Under the pieces are notes generated by a model. It did not search any database and was not told where the DNA came from. It was given only the letters and a program-made list of their open reading frames with translations. This document shows, piece after piece, positions 59,640 to 64,000 of a stretch of 64,000 bases of DNA; position 1 is the stretch's first letter, and every line of letters starts with the position of its first letter. Made by a program: the position numbers and the translations under genes. The DNA comes from Phoebastria nigripes (taxonomy: Eukaryota; Chordata; Aves; Procellariiformes; Diomedeidae), in assembly GCA_035582835.1 (NCBI GenBank), contig JAYKAV010000500.1, forward strand, positions 753,144 through 817,143, in the 5' to 3' direction.

Positions 59640-60890
59640 GTTCCAGCTATGCTCTTTGTCAGCTGTTTCTGCTCCCTTTATGGTCCATGCATTTGTTCAA
59701 AACACTTTTGAATTTCTGATTTCCATAACATTGACTTCCAGAATTTACTGCACTGTGTGAGAAAAAGAATTCCCTTTTGTTTCAAAAAGCCATTGCCAAC
59801 CCACCGCTTTTGGGGCATGCAGTTCTTGTCTTATGAACAAGTGCAATAAAACCCTCCCAATTTACCATCTCTATCACGTGCACTTCATAGACTTCTCTTG
59901 TACCCAGTCATGTCTTTTCCAAACTAGAAAAGATCTTCTCTACTTAGCACCTACTCCTCATTTCACATGTCTGATCCATTTTTGCACTCATCCATTTCTG
60001 TATCTTTTTACTTCTATATTATCCTTTTTGAGATAAAATATAACAATTAAGATGTGGGCATATCATGATTTATGGACCGGCATAGTAATGCTTTCTGTTT
60101 TGTTTTCTACTCCTTTCTTAATTTCTGATGTTCAATTTGTCTTTCTGACTGCTTCTAAGCACTGAGCTGAAGTGTTCAGAGAACTACCCATGACGACTCC
60201 AGGATACTTTTCTTGACTGATGGAAGGTAATTAGAGCCCATCATTGTATACATATAGTTACGGTTGCTTTTCACCATGTATATTATTTTGCACTCATTGA
60301 CACTGAATTCCCTCTCTCATTTTATTGTCCTGTCACTCAGCATTGTGAGATACCTCTGCAGTGCTTCACAGACAGCTTTTATTTGCACTATTCTTACTTC
60401 TTTTGTATCAACAGCACATTTTGTCACATCAGCATTCACATCCTTTTCCATGCCCCACATTAACGGAACAATGCAGGTTCTACCAGTTCCACTGGAACTC
60501 CACCAGTAACCTAGTTACTAATAACGGAGGGCCATTATTCCTATTCTTTGTTTCCTGTCTTTTAATCAATTATTAATCTATGTGAGGATCCTCCTTCTCA
60601 TCCTGTGACAGCTTAATTGCTTTATGAGCCTTTGTCAAATCTTTTTGGGAAATCTAAGCATGCTATATAAAACACATCATCCTTATTCAGATGGTCTCTG
60701 ACTTCCTCAAAGACTGCTCACCAGTTTCTGAGGCACAACCTGCTCTACAAAAGCTATGCCGATTTTTTCCTTGGTATATTGCATTTGTCCGTATGTCATC
60801 TATTAATTCTGCTCTTTGCTACAATTTAATTTTACAATTTTGCAGTTTGCATGGTAAGGAAGCTAAGGTATACTGGCTTTCAACAAACAG
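59640..60890 (-). mobile_element. Old CR1-type LINE fragment, minus orientation
   Basis: More than 1 kb of continuous resemblance to the reverse complement of amniote (crocodile/turtle-like) CR1 elements, judged from memory of the family. At 60629-60663 the minus strand reads CLDFPKRFDK, a decayed reverse transcriptase motif A, preceded by FEEVRDHLNKDD. Downstream it follows the usual order past the conserved segment near 60175-60240 (GAGAACTACCCATGACGACT on the plus strand). Many frameshifts and stops; inactive. Same family and orientation as the 12842-13190 fragment. Confidence 0.8.
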
Positions 60891-61439
60891 GGGTCATACT
60901 TGCCACCATCCACACCCAAGAGAGAAGCAGATAGGAGCAACATATTATACATCATATTTAACAGCACAGCATCTTCCTATCTGACCTCTTCCAAATCTCT
61001 CAGTGACTACTGTCTGCTCGCGGTGGTTTGTTACTCTTGTGGATTAATTTTAAAACTTACTCTCCTGGCATAGCTCCTCAGACAACTCTCTACAGAAATG
61101 CTCTGGCGCCAGAACATCTTCAGCCTCCAAACACAAGATCTGCTGAGGCCTGCAGCAGAAAGGGATACGCATGCTGCCCTATTTCAGCAGAATAGTAAAA
61201 CTTGTCTGGTTTTACAGCAGATGAAGACTTGTCCCCGGTGAGCCAGCAAACGCTATGCCAGGAGCTATGAGGCTGCCTGAATGTCCGTGGTGCTGAAGGA
61301 CGTGATATTTTGGCCCATCACCCAAAACAACCGCAGAAGTTTTCACTGTGCTGTAGGAGGATTTCCATGTCTCTGTATGGCCAGCCCCAGCCCCCGTTCC
61401 CATCCCTTTGCTCACACACCCTCTCCCTTCCTCCCTTGC

Positions 61440-61620
61440 CCGCCTCTCCCGCACAGCCTGGGCTGCACTCGTACGAGAGCTGGTGTCGCTGCANGGGGAC
61501 GAGCCGCGCAGGCGCACCGCGGTGACGGAGGATGCGTCACACCAACTCATGCTAACCGGGAGGAAAGCGCGGGAGCACGCTGCCGCCGCAGTACCACCTG
61601 GCATGCGGGACCTCAATGCT
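61440..61620. promoter_or_regulatory. CpG-dense patch with inverted CRE half-sites
   Basis: Roughly 19 CpG in 180 bp by hand count, within otherwise AT-rich intron. GTGACG at 61522-61527 and CGTCAC at 61535-61540 form a perfect inverted pair of CRE-type TGACG half-sites with a 7-nt spacer. A regulatory role is inference; one N lies at 61494. Confidence 0.35.
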
Positions 61621-64000
61621 CCTGCGTGTACAGCTGTAATTCCAAAATAACGTATGAAAAATCAGGAATTTAAAGACAGTTAGGCAGTCACTGCCTAATA
61701 GCCGAGGCGGTAGATGCCAGGCAGACAGCAAATAAGCAAAAGTGAACATGAACTATGTTTCAGGCTCTGTCCACGTACAGAAGCAAGACAGGAAAGCAGT
61801 CAAAAGAAAATAGCTGATAAACATTTAATGTTGATGTCTGTGGTACTTTCCTATTTCAAGTTTCTCCTTTCACAAGGATACATGATTTATTGCTTCATTG
61901 CTCCAACCCTAGGTTTTGAAAGTGTGATTTCTTTTGAGTTTAAACTATATTTATATTTATTTTTTTGTTATCACTTTTTTATTATTGCTATAGAAAGTAT
62001 TTGCTGGAAATATGTTGCAGCTATTACAAGGTCATAAAAAAGAGGAGGTTTATGTATTTCTATCATTTCAAATAGTCTGTCAGAAAGTATCAGTCGCGCT
62101 AAGTGTAAGACTACTGGATTTCAGCTTTCCCTCTGCCAGCACATGGAAGAATTAAAATAGCTCAATGAGGATGCTCCTTGGGTGCTGGCTGGGAGCAGGC
62201 AAACCGAGGCACCGCATCGTCCTCGGGAGGGCCCCCCAGGGCACAGTCTGCCTCTGGAGAGGCACGGGTGAAGACCAGCTTTCCCACCAATGCCAGACAC
62301 TGACCCTGGGCTAGAAGATGAACACTGGGCAAGGACTATAAACAAGAGAGGACTGAAGAAGGAGAGGGATCGATACACTGCAGAGAGCACAGAAACTGGG
62401 AACAGAGAGAGGTCTCAGGCCTCCTTCTATAGAATTTTTCTTAGAACATGACAGAAGGGGCAAGGATTCCATTGTGTGCTTGGCAATGACAATAAAACAA
62501 CAGAAAATATGTAAACAGTTTGACAGGAAATAGCTGTAAAGCCAGAATGTTTACATCTCAAATCCTACTGCTATGAGGACATCTTAAATCTGTTTATCCA
62601 TTAAAAATCCCCAAAGCCCCTCAACACCTCTGAAGTGGAATAAAGATTTTTATCATTACAAATGCAAATACTGGTTAATAAATAAAGATATTTAAATACT
62701 GAAAACAAACTTTTAACGTTACGCGCAAGCATGAGACTTCTTTTTCAGTCCAATCTGTTTTTTCTTAACTTGCACTGTTGTGACATTACTGAATTTTACA
62801 TACAGTTATCTGCTGCTATCCACAGAAATACAGATGGTTTTTGTAGAAATACACAGTCATTTATATGAAACAATTGTAAAATAGTTTATGGAAACCAGTG
62901 GTGTAATGCATTCAAATAAATGCCAGGACCGGCTGATGGAGAGCCAAGGTGTTAAATCACACTGCTTAAGAATTCAGCTGTGGGAAACAGATAGTAAATC
63001 CAGAGTGACAGAATTTCCAGTGATGGCAAAGGTTTCTGACATCTAGTCCAGTACACAAAAACTACAGCAGTTCAAACCCATTTTACTTAACACTACCTTG
63101 ACAGCCAGTGAAATTAAAGAATTTAGTCAAAAGCCCCTTAAAAAGAAACAAACCCTTCATTTATGTATTGCTTTTTTGTAGAATAGAAAACATGCAGCAT
63201 AACTAGCATCAAACCAGTCTTTGCAGAATATTAACAGAAGCGCTTTATTTAATTGCTACTACAGACTTCCATTCTTTTTGCATTAGCAATGTATAGCTCT
63301 AAATAAAGCTGAAAGGAGAAAGAAATCATCATGTTTGATCTATAATGTAATGTGCCTATGGCAGAAATACAACATACAGATTTTTAATTTTAATCACAAA
63401 TTTAAGAGGCAATGTCAGGGCAAGCAGCTGTACGGGTTACAGCTGACACACCCTAAGTTCCTTCCACAGTCTGCTACCTAAAAGACGGCACCAAAGTGAA
63501 CATCCTGCAATCCAAGCTCAGATGGTTATTTGTGATGCAGATCAACATGAAGTCTCTACCTTACTGACTTGGATTATGAAATGAGAAAGGTGCTTTCCCC
63601 TGGTTACAGACGTATAAGTAATAGTATTGCAGCAAGGGGCACTACAACCACCCGGACGGGTGGATTTCAGGCTTCACAAAAAACTAGCAAGAACGAGATG
63701 GTCCCGTGAATGTACCTGGTGTGTCAGTGGTACCTTCTTTCATCAGAGTGGATAAACTAAACAAAAAAGTCTCTGTCATCCAAACGCTGAACTGTAGAAT
63801 TTAAAATGTCACATAAATTACAGCTTTATTACCAATCCAGAAGAACCAATAAATGTATGATTTCAATACCAACAGCTCTAAAATAGACTCAGGTCAATAT
63901 TTCACTTTCATTTCAGAGGTCAGGCATGAAAAATTTTCCTCAACCATTCGGGCTGATGTCCAGAATCCCATCAGCCCAAACGCACAGGACTAACGAGCTA

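Larger units (their letters stand above)
53859..64000 (-). other. MAPKAP1: MAPKAP1 intron, 3' part (open at the right edge)
   Basis: About 10 kb of intron running off the window. It contains the CR1 fragment at about 59640-60890, a small hairpin at 58975-59013 and a CpG-dense patch at 61440-61620. I found no match to the upstream SIN1 exon that should end with KAVKRRKGSQKVS, so that exon must lie beyond 64000. Scattered GC-rich patches (54340-54590, 55220-55450, 56620-56740, 57720-57840, 58190-58520) hold chance frames only. Confidence 0.8.

Noticed and set aside
59833..60576. Several + strand open frames of 60-80 codons
   Set aside because: They are antisense readings of the decayed CR1 fragment, whose coding sense is the minus strand.
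63600..64000. Possible upstream MAPKAP1 exon at the right edge
   Set aside because: No minus-strand frame matching the expected SIN1 segment ending in KAVKRRKGSQKVS was found.
1..64000. CRISPR arrays, tRNA/rRNA genes, prokaryotic operons or viral insertions
   Set aside because: No regularly spaced repeats, cloverleaf-like genes, retroviral LTR pairs or bacterial-type gene clusters were seen; the only mobile-element remains recognised are CR1 LINE fragments.

Overview
The window is a piece of vertebrate nuclear genome, most likely from a bird. Two convergent genes are recognised from exon-level protein matches: the 3' end of GAPVD1 on the + strand (coding exons at 406-478, 1356-1553, 2263-2403) and the 3' half of MAPKAP1/SIN1 on the - strand (coding exons at 53751-53858, 45040-45180, 39820-39957, 28741-28838, 26484-26609). 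All introns have GT-AG ends. The GAPVD1-MAPKAP1 tail-to-tail order is the conserved vertebrate arrangement next to PBX3 and LMX1B. The only mobile elements recognised are two decayed CR1-type LINE fragments. The compact, GC-rich intergenic interval suggests an avian microchromosome; the species cannot be named.

Layout: 1-2403, last three coding exons of GAPVD1, encoding most of its VPS9 domain; 2404 to about 3-5 kb, AT-rich 3' UTR; about 5.8-24.6 kb, intergenic DNA with no convincing gene, in which GC-rich spacers alternate with short AT-rich, TAAT-rich islands that look like conserved non-coding elements; about 24.6-26.48 kb, MAPKAP1 3' UTR; 26.48-64 kb, five MAPKAP1 coding exons separated by long introns. 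The window ends inside a MAPKAP1 intron, so its N-terminal, CRIM and early RBD exons lie beyond the right edge.

Function: GAPVD1 couples Ras-family GAP and Rab5 GEF activity in endocytosis. MAPKAP1 is the SIN1 subunit of mTORC2; the exons here encode the second half of its Ras-binding domain and its PH domain. Because both genes end toward the intergenic interval, the islands there are not promoters of either gene. The likeliest reading is a block of long-range developmental enhancers acting on a neighbour such as PBX3 or LMX1B. This is inference, and a cross-species alignment would decide it.

The most unusual observations are a perfect 47-bp inverted repeat with a loop of at most 4 nt beside Ns (possibly an assembly artefact), a duplicated island with copies 8 kb apart, a repeated 17-bp motif, CpG-dense patches inside MAPKAP1 introns, and an exon-like segment antisense to the MAPKAP1 3' UTR. 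No CRISPR array, tRNA, rRNA, virus or prokaryote-type system was seen.
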